Assembly: GCA_037783545.1 (NCBI GenBank)
Contig: JBBELK010000213.1
Coordinates: 558,001-622,000 of the forward strand
Length of the DNA: 64,000 nucleotides
Direction of reading: 5' to 3'
DNA from: Henricia sp. BOLD:AAB3569
Lineage: Eukaryota > Echinodermata > Asteroidea > Spinulosida > Echinasteridae
The position numbers and the translations under genes were made by a program. Below the pieces are notes generated by a model, which worked only from the letters and a program-made list of their open reading frames with translations, did no database searches and was not told the DNA's origin. Shown here in pieces: positions 1 through 12,445 of this stretch. Each line of letters begins with the position of its first letter. The stretch's first letter is position 1.

Positions 1-3000
1 GAAATGGCCGAGAAATTTCAGAGTTTAGGGAAAACTGGGCTCGGGCTTCCTGCCTGGTCTGCAGACCGTGGCTGTCCGTGTACTCCTGACTCGTGCGCAT
101 GCTCAGTCTTGTTTGGGACGGGAATTTGGTCAAAGTGTGGTCCAAACGTCGGCAAATTTGGAAGTCAAGAAATTTTCCGACGAACTTCAAATTGTGCATG
201 CTCCAAACAGTCTATATTCCGTACTTGTCCAGGAAAATTGACAGACTTTCGCCGGGAAATGGCAGAGAAATTTCAGAGTTTAGGGAAAACTGGGCTCGGG
301 CTTCCTGCCTGCTCTGCAGACCGTGGCTGTCCGTGTACTCCTGATCTCTTGTGCGCATGCTCAGTCTTGTTTGGGACCGGAATTTGGTCAAAGTGTGGTC
401 CAAACGTAGGCAAATTTGGAAGTCAAGAAATTTTCCGACGAACTTCAAATTTTGCATGCTCCAAACAGTCTATATTCCGCACTTGTCCTGAAAAATTGAC
501 AGACTTTCGCCGGGAAATGGCCGAGAAATTTCAGAGTTTACGGAAAACTGGGCTGGGGCTTCCTGCCTGCTCTGAGACCGTGGCTGTCCGTGTACTCCTG
601 ACTCGTGCGCATGCTCAGTCTTGTTTGGGACGGGAATTTGGTCAAAGTGTGGTCCAAACGTCGGCAAATTTGGAAGTCATGAAATTTTCGGACGAACTTC
701 AAATTTTGCATGTTCTAAACAGTCTATATTCCGCACTTGTCCTGAAAAATTGGCAGACTTTCGCCCGGAAATGGCCGAGAAATTTCAGAGTTGAAGGGAA
801 AACTGGGCTTGGGCTTCCTGCCTGCTCTGCAGACCGTGGCTGTCCGTGTACTCCTGATCACTCGTGCGCATGCTCAGTCTTGTTTGGGACGGGAATTTGG
901 TCAAAGTGTGGTCCAAACGTCGGCAAATTTGGAAGTCAAGAAATTTTCCGACGAACTTCAAATTGTGCATGCTCCAAACAGTCTATATTCCGCACTTGTC
1001 CTGAAAAATTGACAGACTTTCGCCGGGAAATGGCCGAGAAATTTCAGAGTTTAGGGAAAACTGGGCTCGGGCTTCCTGCCTGCTCTGCAGACCGTGGCTG
1101 TCCGTGTACTCCTGATCACTCGTGCGCATGCTCAGTCTTGTTTGGGACGGGAATTTGGTCAAAGTGTGGTCTAAACGTCGGCAAATTTGGAAGTCAAGAA
1201 ATTATCCGACGAACTTCAAATTTTGCATGCCCCAAACAGTCTATATTCCGCACTTGTCTTGAAAAATTGACAGATTTTCGCCGGGAAATGGTCGAGAAAT
1301 TTCAGAGTTTAGGGAAAACTGGGCTCGGGCTTCCTGCCTGCTCTGCAGACCGTGGCTGTCCGTGTACTCATGATCACTCGTGCGCATGCTCAGTCTTGTT
1401 TGGGACGGGAATATGGTCAAAGTGTGGTCCAAACGTCGACAAATTTGGAATTCAAGAAATTTTCCGACTAACTTCAAATTGTGCATGCTCCAAACAGTCT
1501 ATATTCCGCACTTGTCCTGAAAATTTGACAGACTTTCGCCGGGAAATGGCCGAGAAATGTCAGAGTTTAGGGAAAACTGGGCTCGTGCTTCCTGCCTGGT
1601 CTGCATACCGTGGCTGTCCGTGTACTCCTGATCACTCGTGCGCATGCTCAGTCTTGTTTGGGACGGGAATTTGGTCAAAGTCAAGTCCAAACGTCGGCAA
1701 ATGTGGAAGTCAAGAAATTTTCCGACGAACTTCAAATTTTGCATGCTCCAAACAGTCTATATTCCGCACGTGTCTTGAAAAATTGACAGACTTTCGCCGG
1801 GAAATGGCCGAGAAATTTCAGAGTTTAGGGAAAACTGGGCTCGGGCTTCCTGCCTGCTCTGCAGACCGTGGCTGTCCGTGTACTCCTGATCACTCGTGCG
1901 CATGCTCAGTCTTGTTTGGGACGGGAATTTGGTCAAAGTGTGGTCTAAACGTCGGCAAATTTGGAAGTCAAGAAATTATCCGACGAACTTCAAATTTTGC
2001 ATGCCCCAAACAGTCTATATTCCGCACTTGTCTTGAAAAATTGACAGACTTTCGCCGGGAAATGGTCGAGAAATTTCAGAGTTTAGGGAAAACTGGGCTC
2101 GGGCTTCTTGCCTGCTCTGCAGACCGTGGCTGTCCGTGTACTCATGATCACTCGTGCGCATGCTCGGTCTTGTTTGGGACAGGAATTTGGTCAAAGTGTG
2201 GTCCAAACGTCGTCAAATTTGGAAGTCAAGACATTTTCCGACGAACTTCAAATTTTGCACGCTCTAAACAGTCTATATTCCGCACTTGTCCTGAAAATTT
2301 GACAGACTTTCGCCGGGAAATGGCCGAGAAATGTCAGAGTTTAGGGAAAACTGGGCTCGTGCTTCCTGCCTGGTCTGCATACCGTGGCTGTCCGTGTACT
2401 CCTGATCACTCGTGCGCATGCTCAGTCTTGTTTGGGACGGGAATTTGGTCAAAGTCAAGTCCAAACGTCCGCAAATGTGGAAGTCAATAAATTTTCCGAC
2501 GCACTTCAAATTTTGCATGCTCCAAACAGTCTATATTCCGCACTTGTCCTGAAAAATTGGCAGACTTTCGCCCGGAAATGGCCGAGAAATTTCAGAGTTG
2601 AAGGGAAAACTGGGCTTGGGCTTCCTGCCTGCTCTGCAGACCGTGGCTGTCCGTGTACTCCTGATCACTCGTGCGCATGCTCAGTCTTGTTTGGGACGGG
2701 AATTTGGTCAAAGTGTGGTCCAAACGTCGTCAAATTTGGAAGTCAATAAATTTTCCGACGAACTTCAAATTTTGCATGCTCCAAACAGTCTATATTCCGC
2801 ACTTGTCTTGAAAAATTGACAGACTTTCGCCGGGAAATGGCCGAGAAATTTCAGAGTTTAGGGAAAACTGGGCTCGGGCTTCCTGCCTGCTCTGCAGACC
2901 GTGGCTGTCCGTGTACTCCTGATCACTCGTGCGCATGCTCAGTCTTGTTTGGGACGGGAATTTGGTCAAAGTGTGGTCTAAACGTCGGCAAATTTGGAAG

Positions 3001-3349
3001 TCAAGAAATTATCCGACGAACTTCAAATTTTGCATGCCCCAAACAGTCTATATTCCGCACTTGTCTTGAAAAATTGACAGACTTTCGCCGGGAAATGGTC
3101 GAGAAATTTCAGAGTTTAGGGAAAACTGGGCTCGGGCTTCCTGCCTGCTCTGCAGACCGTGGCTGTCCGTGTACTCCTGATCACTCGTGCGCATGCTCAG
3201 TCTTGTTTGGGACGGGAATTTGGTCAAAGTGTGGTCCAAACGTCGGCAAATTTGGAAGTCAAGAAATTTTCCGACGAACTTCAAATTGTGCATGCTCCAA
3301 ACAGTCTATATTCCGCACTTGTCCTGAAAAATTGACAGACTTTCGCCGG

Positions 3350-3607
3350 GAAATGGCCGAGAAATTTCAGAGTTTAGGGAAAACTGGGCTCGGGCTTCCT
3401 GCCTGCTCTGCAGACCGTGGCTGTCCGTGTACTCCTGATCACTCGTGCGCATGCTCAGTCTTGTTTGGGACGGGAATTTGGTCAAAGTGTGGTCCAAACG
3501 TCGGCAAATTTGGAAGTCAAGAAATTTTCCGACGAACTTCAAATTTTGCATGCTCCAAACAGTCTATATTCCGCACTTGTCTTGAAAAATTGACAGACTT
3601 TCGCCGG
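3350..3607. repeat. Representative consensus-type satellite monomer (258 bp)
   Basis: This copy has the majority base at every diagnostic site and is given as a reference unit. From GAAATGGCC to GCCGG it holds: a GAAATTTC palindrome near the start; a PstI-like CTGCAG; TGATCA; two GCATGC palindromes; and an imperfect dyad at 3502-3531. It contains about 14 CpG dinucleotides. One forward frame has no stop codon, and translated it has about eight cysteines per 86 residues. The next forward frame and one reverse frame each carry only one stop per monomer. I do not recognise it as a named satellite and found no CENP-B-box match; the nearest candidate, around TTTCGCCGGG, lacks the required A. Confidence 0.9.
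3502..3531. repeat. Imperfect dyad inside the monomer (one instance)
   Basis: The left arm CGGCAAATTT (3502-3511) and right arm AAATTTTCCG (3522-3531) are complementary at 9 of 10 positions around a 10-base spacer. The element recurs once in most monomers, so it is present at roughly 258-bp spacing through the array. In the monomer type carrying TTATCC or TTATTC the right arm is weakened by further mismatches. It could form a hairpin or a binding site for a dimeric protein; neither is shown by the sequence. Confidence 0.6.
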
Positions 3608-4706
3608 GAAATGGCCGAGAAATTTCAGAGTTTAGGGAAAACTGGGCTCGGGCTTCCTGCCTGCTCTGCAGACCGTGGCTGTCCGTGTACTCATGATCAC
3701 TCGTGCGCATGCTCAGTCTTGTTTGGGACGGGAATATGGTCAAAGTGTGGTCCAAACGTCGACAAATTTGGAATTCAAGAAATTTTCCGACTAACTTCAA
3801 ATTGTGCATGCTCCAAACAGTCTATATTCCGCACTTGTCCTGAAAATTTGACAGACTTTCGCCGGGAAATGGCCGAGAAATGTCAGAGTTTAGGGAAAAC
3901 TGGGCTCGTGCTTCCTGCCTGGTCTGCATACCGTGGCTGTCCGTGTACTCCTGATCACTCGTGCGCATGCTCAGTCTTGTTTGGGACGGGAATTTGGTCA
4001 AAGTCAAGTCCAAACGTCGGCAAATGTGGAAGTCAAGAAATTTTCCGACGAACTTCAAATTTTGCATGCTCCAAACAGTCTATATTCCGCACGTGTCTTG
4101 AAAAATTGACAGACTTTCGCCGGGAAATGGCCGAGAAATTTCAGAGTTTAGGGAAAACTGGGCTCGGGCTTCCTGCCTGCTCTGCAGACCGTGGCTGTCC
4201 GTGTACTCCTGATCACTCGTGCGCATGCTCAGTCTTGTTTGGGACGGGAATTTGGTCAAAGTGTGGTCTAAACGTCGGCAAATTTGGAAGTCAAGAAATT
4301 ATCCGACGAACTTCAAATTTTGCATGCCCCAAACAGTCTATATTCCGCACTTGTCTTGAAAAATTGACAGACTTTCGCCGGGAAATGGTCGAGAAATTTC
4401 AGAGTTTAGGGAAAACTGGGCTCGGGCTTCTTGCCTGCTCTGCAGACCGTGGCTGTCCGTGTACTCATGATCACTCGTGCGCATGCTCGGTCTTGTTTGG
4501 GACAGGAATTTGGTCAAAGTGTGGTCCAAACGTCGTCAAATTTGGAAGTCAAGACATTTTCCGACGAACTTCAAATTTTGCACGCTCTAAACAGTCTATA
4601 TTCCGCACTTGTCCTGAAAATTTGACAGACTTTCGCCGGGAAATGGCCGAGAAATGTCAGAGTTTAGGGAAAACTGGGCTCGTGCTTCCTGCCTGGTCTG
4701 CATACC

Positions 4707-7700
4707 GTGGCTGTCCGTGTACTCCTGATCACTCGTGCGCATGCTCAGTCTTGTTTGGGACGGGAATTTGGTCAAAGTCAAGTCCAAACGTCCGCAAATG
4801 TGGAAGTCAATAAATTTTCCGACGCACTTCAAATTTTGCATGCTCCAAACAGTCTATATTCCGCACTTGTCCTGAAAAATTGGCAGACTTTCGCCCGGAA
4901 ATGGCCGAGAAATTTCAGAGTTGAAGGGAAAACTGGGCTTGGGCTTCCTGCCTGCTCTGCAGACCGTGGCTGTCCGTGTACTCCTGATCACTCGTGCGCA
5001 TGCTCAGTCTTGTTTGGGACGGGAATTTGGTCAAAGTGTGGTCCAAACGTCGTCAAATTTGGAAGTCAAGAAATTTTCCGACGAACTTCAAATTTTGCAT
5101 GCTCCAAACAGTCTATATTCCGCACTTGTCTTGAAAAATTGACAGACTTTCGCCGGGAAATGGCCGAGAAATTTCAGAGTTTAGGGAAAACTGGGCTCGG
5201 GCTTCCTGCCTGCTCTGCAGACCGTGGCTGTCCGTGTACTCCTGATCACTCGTGCGCATGCTCAGTCTTGTTTGGGACGGGAATTTGGTCAAAGTGTGGT
5301 CTAAACGTCGGCAAATTTGGAAGTCAAGAAATTATCCGACGAACTTCAAATTTTGCATGCCCCAAACAGTCTATATTCCGCACTTGTCTTGAAAAATTGA
5401 CAGACTTTCGCCGGGAAATGGTCGAGAAATTTCAGAGTTTAGGGAAAACTGGGCTCGGGCTTCCTGCCTGCTCTGCAGACCGTGGCTGTCCGTGTACTCC
5501 TGATCACTCGTGCGCATGCTCAGTCTTGTTTGGGACGGGAATTTGGTCAAAGTGTGGTCCAAACGTCGGCAAATTTGGAAGTCAAGAAATTTTCCGACGA
5601 ACTTCAAATTGTGCATGCTCCAAACAGTCTATATTCCGCACTTGTCCTGAAAAATTGACAGACTTTCGCCGGGAAATGGCCGAGAAATTTCAGAGTTTAG
5701 GGAAAACTGGGCTCGGGCTTCCTGCCTGCTCTGCAGACCGTGGCTGTCCGTGTACTCCTGATCACTCGTGCGCATGCTCAGTCTTGTTTGGGACGGGAAT
5801 TTGGTCAAAGTGTGGTCCAAACGTCGGCAAATTTGGAAGTCAAGAAATTTTCCGACGAACTTCAAATTTTGCATGCTCCAAACAGTCTATATTCCGCACT
5901 TGTCTTGAAAAATTGACAGACTTTCGCCGGGAAATGGCCGAGAAATTTCAGAGTTTAGGGAAAACTGGGCTCGGGCTTCCTGCCTGCTCTGCAGACCGTG
6001 GCTGTCCGTGTACTCCTGATCACTCGTGCGCATGCTCAGTCTTGTTTGGGACGGGAATTTGGTCAAAGTGTGGTCCAAACGTCGGCAAATTTGGAAGTCA
6101 AGAAATTTTCCGACGAACTTCAAATTTTGCATGCTCCAAACAGTCTATATTCCGCACTTGTCTTGAAAAATTGACAGACTTTCGCCGGGAAATGGCCGAG
6201 AAATTTCAGAGTTTAGGGAAAACTGGGCTCGGGCTTCCTGCCTGCTCTGCAGACCGTGGCTGTCCGTGTACTCCTGATCACTCGTGCGCATGCTCAGTCT
6301 TGTTTGGGACGGGAATTTGGTCAAAGTGTGGTCTAAACGTCGGCAAATTTGGAAGTCAAGAAATTATCCGACGAACTTCAAATTTTGCATGCCCCAAACA
6401 GTCTATATTCCGCACTTGTCTTGAAAAATTGACAGACTTTCGCCGGGAAATGGTCGAGAAATTTCAGAGTTTAGGGAAAACTGGGCTCGGGCTTCCTGCC
6501 TGCTCTGCAGACCGTGGCTGTCCGTGTACTCATGATCACTCGTGCGCATGCTCGGTCTTGTTTGGGACAGGAATTTGGTCAAAGTGTGGTCCAAACGTCG
6601 GCAAATTTGGAAGTCAAGACATTTTCCGACGAACTTCAAATTTTGCACGCTCTAAACAGTCTATATTCCGCACTTGTCCTGAAAAATTGACAGACTTTCG
6701 CCGGGAAATGGCCGAGAAATTTCAGAGTTTAGGGAAAACTGGGCTCGGGCTTCCTGCCTGGTCTGCAGACCGTGGCTGTCCGTGTACTCCTGACTCGTGC
6801 GCATGCTCAGTCTTGTTTGGGACGGGAATTTGGTCAAAGTGTGGTCCAAACGTCGGCAAATTTGGAAGTCAAGAAATTTTCCGACGAACTTCAAATTGTG
6901 CATGCTCCAAACAGTCTATATTCCGTACTTGTCGTTGAAAATTGACAGACTTTCGCCGGAAAATGGCCGAGAAATTTCAGAGTTTAGGGAAAACTGGGCT
7001 GGGGCTTCCTGCCTGCTCTGCAGACCGTGGCTGTCCGTGTACTCATGATCACTCGTGCGCATGCTTGGTCTTGTTTGTGACAGGAATTTGATCAAAGTGT
7101 GGTCCAAACGTCGGCAAATTTGGAAGTCAAGACATTTTCCGACGAACTTCAAATTTTGCACGCTCTAAACAGTCTATATTCCGCACTTGTCCTGAAAATT
7201 TGACAGACTTTCGCCGGGAAATGGCCGAGAAATGTCAGAGTTTAGGGAAAACTGGGCTCGTGCTTCCTGCCTGGTCTGCAGACCGTGGCTGTCCGTGTAC
7301 TCCTGATCACTCGTGCGCATGCTCAGTCTTGTTTGGGACGGGAATTTGGTCAAAGTCAAGTCCAAACGTCGGCAAATGTGGAAGTCAATAAATTTTCCGA
7401 CGCACTTCAAATTTTGCATGCTCCAAACAGTCTATATTCCGCACTTGTCCTGAAAAATTGGCAGACTTTCGCCCGGAAATGGCCGAGAAATTTCAGAGTT
7501 GAAGGGAAAACTGGGCTTGGGCTTCCTGCCTGCTCTGCAGACCGTGGCTGTCCGTGTACTCCTGATCACTCGTGCGCATGCTCAGTCTTGTTTGGGACGG
7601 GAATTTGGTCAAAGTGTGGTCCAAACGTCGGCAAATTTGGAAGTCAAGAAATTTTCCGACGAACTTCAAATTGTGCATGCTCCAAACAGTCTATATTCCG

Positions 7701-7801
7701 CACTTGTCCTGAAAAATTGACAGACTTTCGCCGGGAAATGGCCGAGAAATTTCAGAGTTTAGGGAAAACTGGGCTCGGGCTTCCTGCCTGCTCTGCAGAC
7801 C
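4707..7801. repeat. 12-mer HOR (3,095 bp), copy 1
   Basis: Twelve monomers totalling 3,095 bp (12 x 258, plus 2 for two 259-bp monomers, minus 3 for one 255-bp monomer). The order starts with a GTCAAGTCC/AATAAAT monomer and a GTTGAAGGG monomer and ends with a repeat of the same pair. It contains the monomer with TTGTGACAGGAATTTGATC (about 7075-7095), whose TGA interrupts the forward frame. Reading-frame landmarks recur at the same offsets in copies 2 and 3. Confidence 0.85.
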
Positions 7802-9350
7802 GTGGCTGTCCGTGTACTCCTGATCACTCGTGCGCATGCTCAGTCTTGTTTGGGACGGGAATTTGGTCAAAGTCAAGTCCAAACGTCCGCAAATGTGGAA
7901 GTCAATAAATTTTCCGACGCACTTCAAATTTTGCATGCTCCAAACAGTCTATATTCCGCACTTGTCCTGAAAAATTGGCAGACTTTCGCCCGGAAATGGC
8001 CGAGAAATTTCAGAGTTGAAGGGAAAACTGGGCTTGGGCTTCCTGCCTGCTCTGCAGACCGTGGCTGTCCGTGTACTCCTGATCACTCGTGCGCATGCTC
8101 AGTCTTGTTTGGGACGGGAATTTGGTCAAAGTGTGGTCCAAACGTCGTCAAATTTGGAAGTCAAGAAATTTTCCGACGAACTTCAAATTTTGCATGCTCC
8201 AAACAGTCTATATTCCGCACTTGTCTTGAAAAATTGACAGACTTTCGCCGGGAAATGGCCGAGAAATTTCAGAGTTTAGGGAAAACTGGGCTCGGGCTTC
8301 CTGCCTGCTCTGCAGACCGTGGCTGTCCGTGTACTCCTGATCACTCGTGCGCATGCTCAGTCTTGTTTGGGACGGGAATTTGGTCAAAGTGTGGTCTAAA
8401 CGTCGGCAAATTTGGAAGTCAAGAAATTATCCGACGAACTTCAAATTTTGCATGCCCCAAACAGTCTATATTCCGCACTTGTCTTGAAAAATTGACAGAC
8501 TTTCGCCGGGAAATGGTCGAGAAATTTCAGAGTTTAGGGAAAACTGGGCTCGGGCTTCCTGCCTGCTCTGCAGACCGTGGCTGTCCGTGTACTCCTGATC
8601 ACTCGTGCGCATGCTCAGTCTTGTTTGGGACGGGAATTTGGTCAAAGTGTGGTCCAAACGTCGGCAAATTTGGAAGTCAAGAAATTTTCCGACGAACTTC
8701 AAATTGTGCATGCTCCAAACAGTCTATATTCCGCACTTGTCCTGAAAAATTGACAGACTTTCGCCGGGAAATGGCCGAGAAATTTCAGAGTTTAGGGAAA
8801 ACTGGGCTCGGGCTTCCTGCCTGCTCTGCAGACCGTGGCTGTCCGTGTACTCCTGATCACTCGTGCGCATGCTCAGTCTTGTTTGGGACGGGAATTTGGT
8901 CAAAGTGTGGTCTAAACGTCGGCAAATTTGGAAGTCAAGAAATTATCCGACGAACTTCAAATTTTGCATGCCCCAAACAGTCTATATTCCGCACTTGTCT
9001 TGAAAAATTGACAGACTTTCGCCGGGAAATGGTCGAGAAATTTCAGAGTTTAGGGAAAACTGGGCTCGGGCTTCTTGCCTGCTCTGCAGACCGTGGCTGT
9101 CCGTGTACTCATGATCACTCGTGCGCATGCTCGGTCTTGTTTGGGACAGGAATTTGGTCAAAGTGTGGTCCAAACGTCGTCAAATTTGGAAGTCAAGACA
9201 TTTTCCGACGAACTTCAAATTTTGCACGCTCTAAACAGTCTATATTCCGCACTTGTCCTGAAAATTTGACAGACTTTCGCCGGGAAATGGCCGAGAAATG
9301 TCAGAGTTTAGGGAAAACTGGGCTCGTGCTTCCTGCCTGGTCTGCATACC
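7802..9350. repeat. Shortened 6-monomer block between 12-mer copies
   Basis: This 1,549-bp block begins exactly like a 12-mer copy (first four monomers in the same order). It then passes directly to the TTAT/GCCCC type, the CTTCTTGCC/CATGATC type and the GCATACC type seen in the 2,323-bp units. It looks like a hybrid of the 12-mer and the 9-mer, as expected from unequal exchange between them. Confidence 0.7.
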
Positions 9351-12300
9351 GTGGCTGTCCGTGTACTCCTGATCACTCGTGCGCATGCTCAGTCTTGTTT
9401 GGGACGGGAATTTGGTCAAAGTCAAGTCCAAACGTCCGCAAATGTGGAAGTCAATAAATTTTCAGACGCACTTCAAATTTTGCATGCTCCAAACAGTCTA
9501 TATTCCGCACTTGTCCTGAAAAATTGGCAGACTTTCGCCCGGAAATGGCCGAGAAATTTCAGAGTTGAAGGGAAAACTGGGCTTGGGCTTCCTGCCTGCT
9601 CTGCAGACCGTGGCTGTCCGTGTACTCCTGATCACTCGTGCGCATGCTCAGTCTTGTTTGGGACGGGAATTTGGTCAAAGTGTGGTCCAAACGTCGTCAA
9701 ATTTGGAAGTCAAGAAATTTTCCGACGAACTTCAAATTTTGCATGCTCCAAACAGTCTATATTCCGCACTTGTCTTGAAAAATTGACAGACTTTCGCCGG
9801 GAAATGGCCGAGAAATTTCAGAGTTTAGGGAAAACTGGGCTCGGGCTTCCTGCCTGCTCTGCAGACCGTGGCTGTCCGTGTACTCCTGATCACTCGTGCG
9901 CATGCTCAGTCTTGTTTGGGACGGGAATTTGGTCAAAGTGTGGTCTAAACGTCGGCAAATTTGGAAGTCAAGAAATTATCCGACGAACTTCAAATTTTGC
10001 ATGCCCCAAACAGTCTATATTCCGCACTTGTCTTGAAAAATTGACAGACTTTCGCCGGGAAATGGTCGAGAAATTTCAGAGTTTAGGGAAAACTGGGCTC
10101 GGGCTTCCTGCCTGCTCTGCAGACCGTGGCTGTCCGTGTACTCCTGATCACTCGTGCGCATGCTCAGTCTTGTTTGGGACGGGAATTTGGTCAAAGTGTG
10201 GTCCAAACGTCGGCAAATTTGGAAGTCAAGAAATTTTCCGACGAACTTCAAATTGTGCATGCTCCAAACAGTCTATATTCCGCACTTGTCCTGAAAAATT
10301 GACAGACTTTCGCCGGGAAATGGCCGAGAAATTTCAGAGTTTAGGGAAAACTGGGCTCGGGCTTCCTGCCTGCTCTGCAGACCGTGGCTGTCCGTGTACT
10401 CCTGATCACTCGTGCGCATGCTCAGTCTTGTTTGGGACGGGAATTTGGTCAAAGTGTGGTCCAAACGTCGGCAAATTTGGAAGTCAAGAAATTTTCCGAC
10501 GAACTTCAAATTTTGCATGCTCCAAACAGTCTATATTCCGCACTTGTCTTGAAAAATTGACAGACTTTCGCCGGGAAATGGCCGAGAAATTTCAGAGTTT
10601 AGGGAAAACTGGGCTCGGGCTTCCTGCCTGCTCTGCAGACCGTGGCTGTCCGTGTACTCCTGATCACTCGTGCGCATGCTCAGTCTTGTTTGGGACGGGA
10701 ATTTGGTCAAAGTGTGGTCCAAACGTCGGCAAATTTGGAAGTCAAGAAATTTTCCGACGAACTTCAAATTTTGCATGCTCCAAACAGTCTATATTCCGCA
10801 CTTGTCTTGAAAAATTGACAGACTTTCGCCGGGAAATGGCCGAGAAATTTCAGAGTTTAGGGAAAACTGGGCTCGGGCTTCCTGCCTGCTCTGCAGACCG
10901 TGGCTGTCCGTGTACTCCTGATCACTCGTGCGCATGCTCAGTCTTGTTTGGGACGGGAATTTGGTCAAAGTGTGGTCTAAACGTCGGCAAATTTGGAAGT
11001 CAAGAAATTATCCGACGAACTTCAAATTTTGCATGCCCCAAACAGTCTATATTCCGCACTTGTCTTGAAAAATTGACAGACTTTCGCCGGGAAATGGTCG
11101 AGAAATTTCAGAGTTTAGGGAAAACTGGGCTCGGGCTTCCTGCCTGCTCTGCAGACCGTGGCTGTCCGTGTACTCATGATCACTCGTGCGCATGCTCGGT
11201 CTTGTTTGGGACAGGAATTTGGTCAAAGTGTGGTCCAAACGTCGGCAAATTTGGAAGTCAAGACATTTTCCGACGAACTTCAAATTTTGCACGCTCTAAA
11301 CAGTCTATATTCCGCACTTGTCCTGAAAAATTGACAGACTTTCGCCGGGAAATGGCCGAGAAATTTCAGAGTTTAGGGAAAACTGGGCTCGGGCTTCCTG
11401 CCTGGTCTGCAGACCGTGGCTGTCCGTGTACTCCTGACTCGTGCGCATGCTCAGTCTTGTTTGGGACGGGAATTTGGTCAAAGTGTGGTCCAAACGTCGG
11501 CAAATTTGGAAGTCAAGAAATTTTCCGACGAACTTCAAATTGTGCATGCTCCAAACAGTCTATATTCCGTACTTGTCGTTGAAAATTGACAGACTTTCGC
11601 CGGAAAATGGCCGAGAAATTTCAGAGTTTAGGGAAAACTGGGCTGGGGCTTCCTGCCTGCTCTGCAGACCGTGGCTGTCCGTGTACTCATGATCACTCGT
11701 GCGCATGCTTGGTCTTGTTTGTGACAGGAATTTGATCAAAGTGTGGTCCAAACGTCGGCAAATTTGGAAGTCAAGACATTTTCCGACGAACTTCAAATTT
11801 TGCACGCTCTAAACAGTCTATATTCCGCACTTGTCCTGAAAATTTGACAGACTTTCGCCGGGAAATGGCCGAGAAATGTCAGAGTTTAGGGAAAACTGGG
11901 CTCGTGCTTCCTGCCTGGTCTGCAGACCGTGGCTGTCCGTGTACTCCTGATCACTCGTGCGCATGCTCAGTCTTGTTTGGGACGGGAATTTGGTCAAAGT
12001 CAAGTCCAAACGTCGGCAAATGTGGAAGTCAATAAATTTTCCGACGCACTTCAAATTTTGCATGCTCCAAACAGTCTATATTCCGCACTTGTCCTGAAAA
12101 ATTGGCAGACTTTCGCCCGGAAATGGCCGAGAAATTTCAGAGTTGAAGGGAAAACTGGGCTTGGGCTTCCTGCCTGCTCTGCAGACCGTGGCTGTCCGTG
12201 TACTCCTGATCACTCGTGCGCATGCTCAGTCTTGTTTGGGACGGGAATTTGGTCAAAGTGTGGTCCAAACGTCGGCAAATTTGGAAGTCAAGAAATTTTC

Positions 12301-12445
12301 CGACGAACTTCAAATTGTGCATGCTCCAAACAGTCTATATTCCGCACTTGTCCTGAAAAATTGACAGACTTTCGCCGGGAAATGGCCGAGAAATTTCAGA
12401 GTTTAGGGAAAACTGGGCTCGGGCTTCCTGCCTGCTCTGCAGACC
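9351..12445. repeat. 12-mer HOR (3,095 bp), copy 2
   Basis: Same twelve-monomer order and length as 4707-7801. I found one base difference from the other copies: TTCAGACGCA instead of TTCCGACGCA at 9464. All long reading frames have the same lengths and translated sequences as in copies 1 and 3. Such near-identity over 3 kb implies recent copying of the whole unit. Confidence 0.85.

Larger units (their letters stand above)
1..4706. repeat. HOR block with a 2,323-bp (9-monomer) step
   Basis: Monomer order repeats at an offset of 2,323 bp (9 x 258 + 1). The run 1241-2518 matches 3564-4841 type for type, including the distinctive monomers with GTCGACAAATTTGGAATTC and with GCATACCGTGG. The extra base comes from one 259-bp monomer per unit. 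The first kilobase is a mosaic containing several 255-bp monomers and an odd one at about 571, where TCTGAGACCG replaces TCTGCAGACCG. Monomers whose frame is interrupted by AATAAAT appear at 2486 and 4809. Confidence 0.75.

Noticed and set aside
3048-3293. Minus-strand 81-codon frames repeated in almost every monomer
   Set aside because: Shadow frames of the repeat: one stop per monomer gives the same length each time, with no independent support.
3345-3365. CENP-B box in the monomer
   Set aside because: TTTCGCCGGGAAATGG fits only part of the known motif; the required A is absent. No other site is closer.
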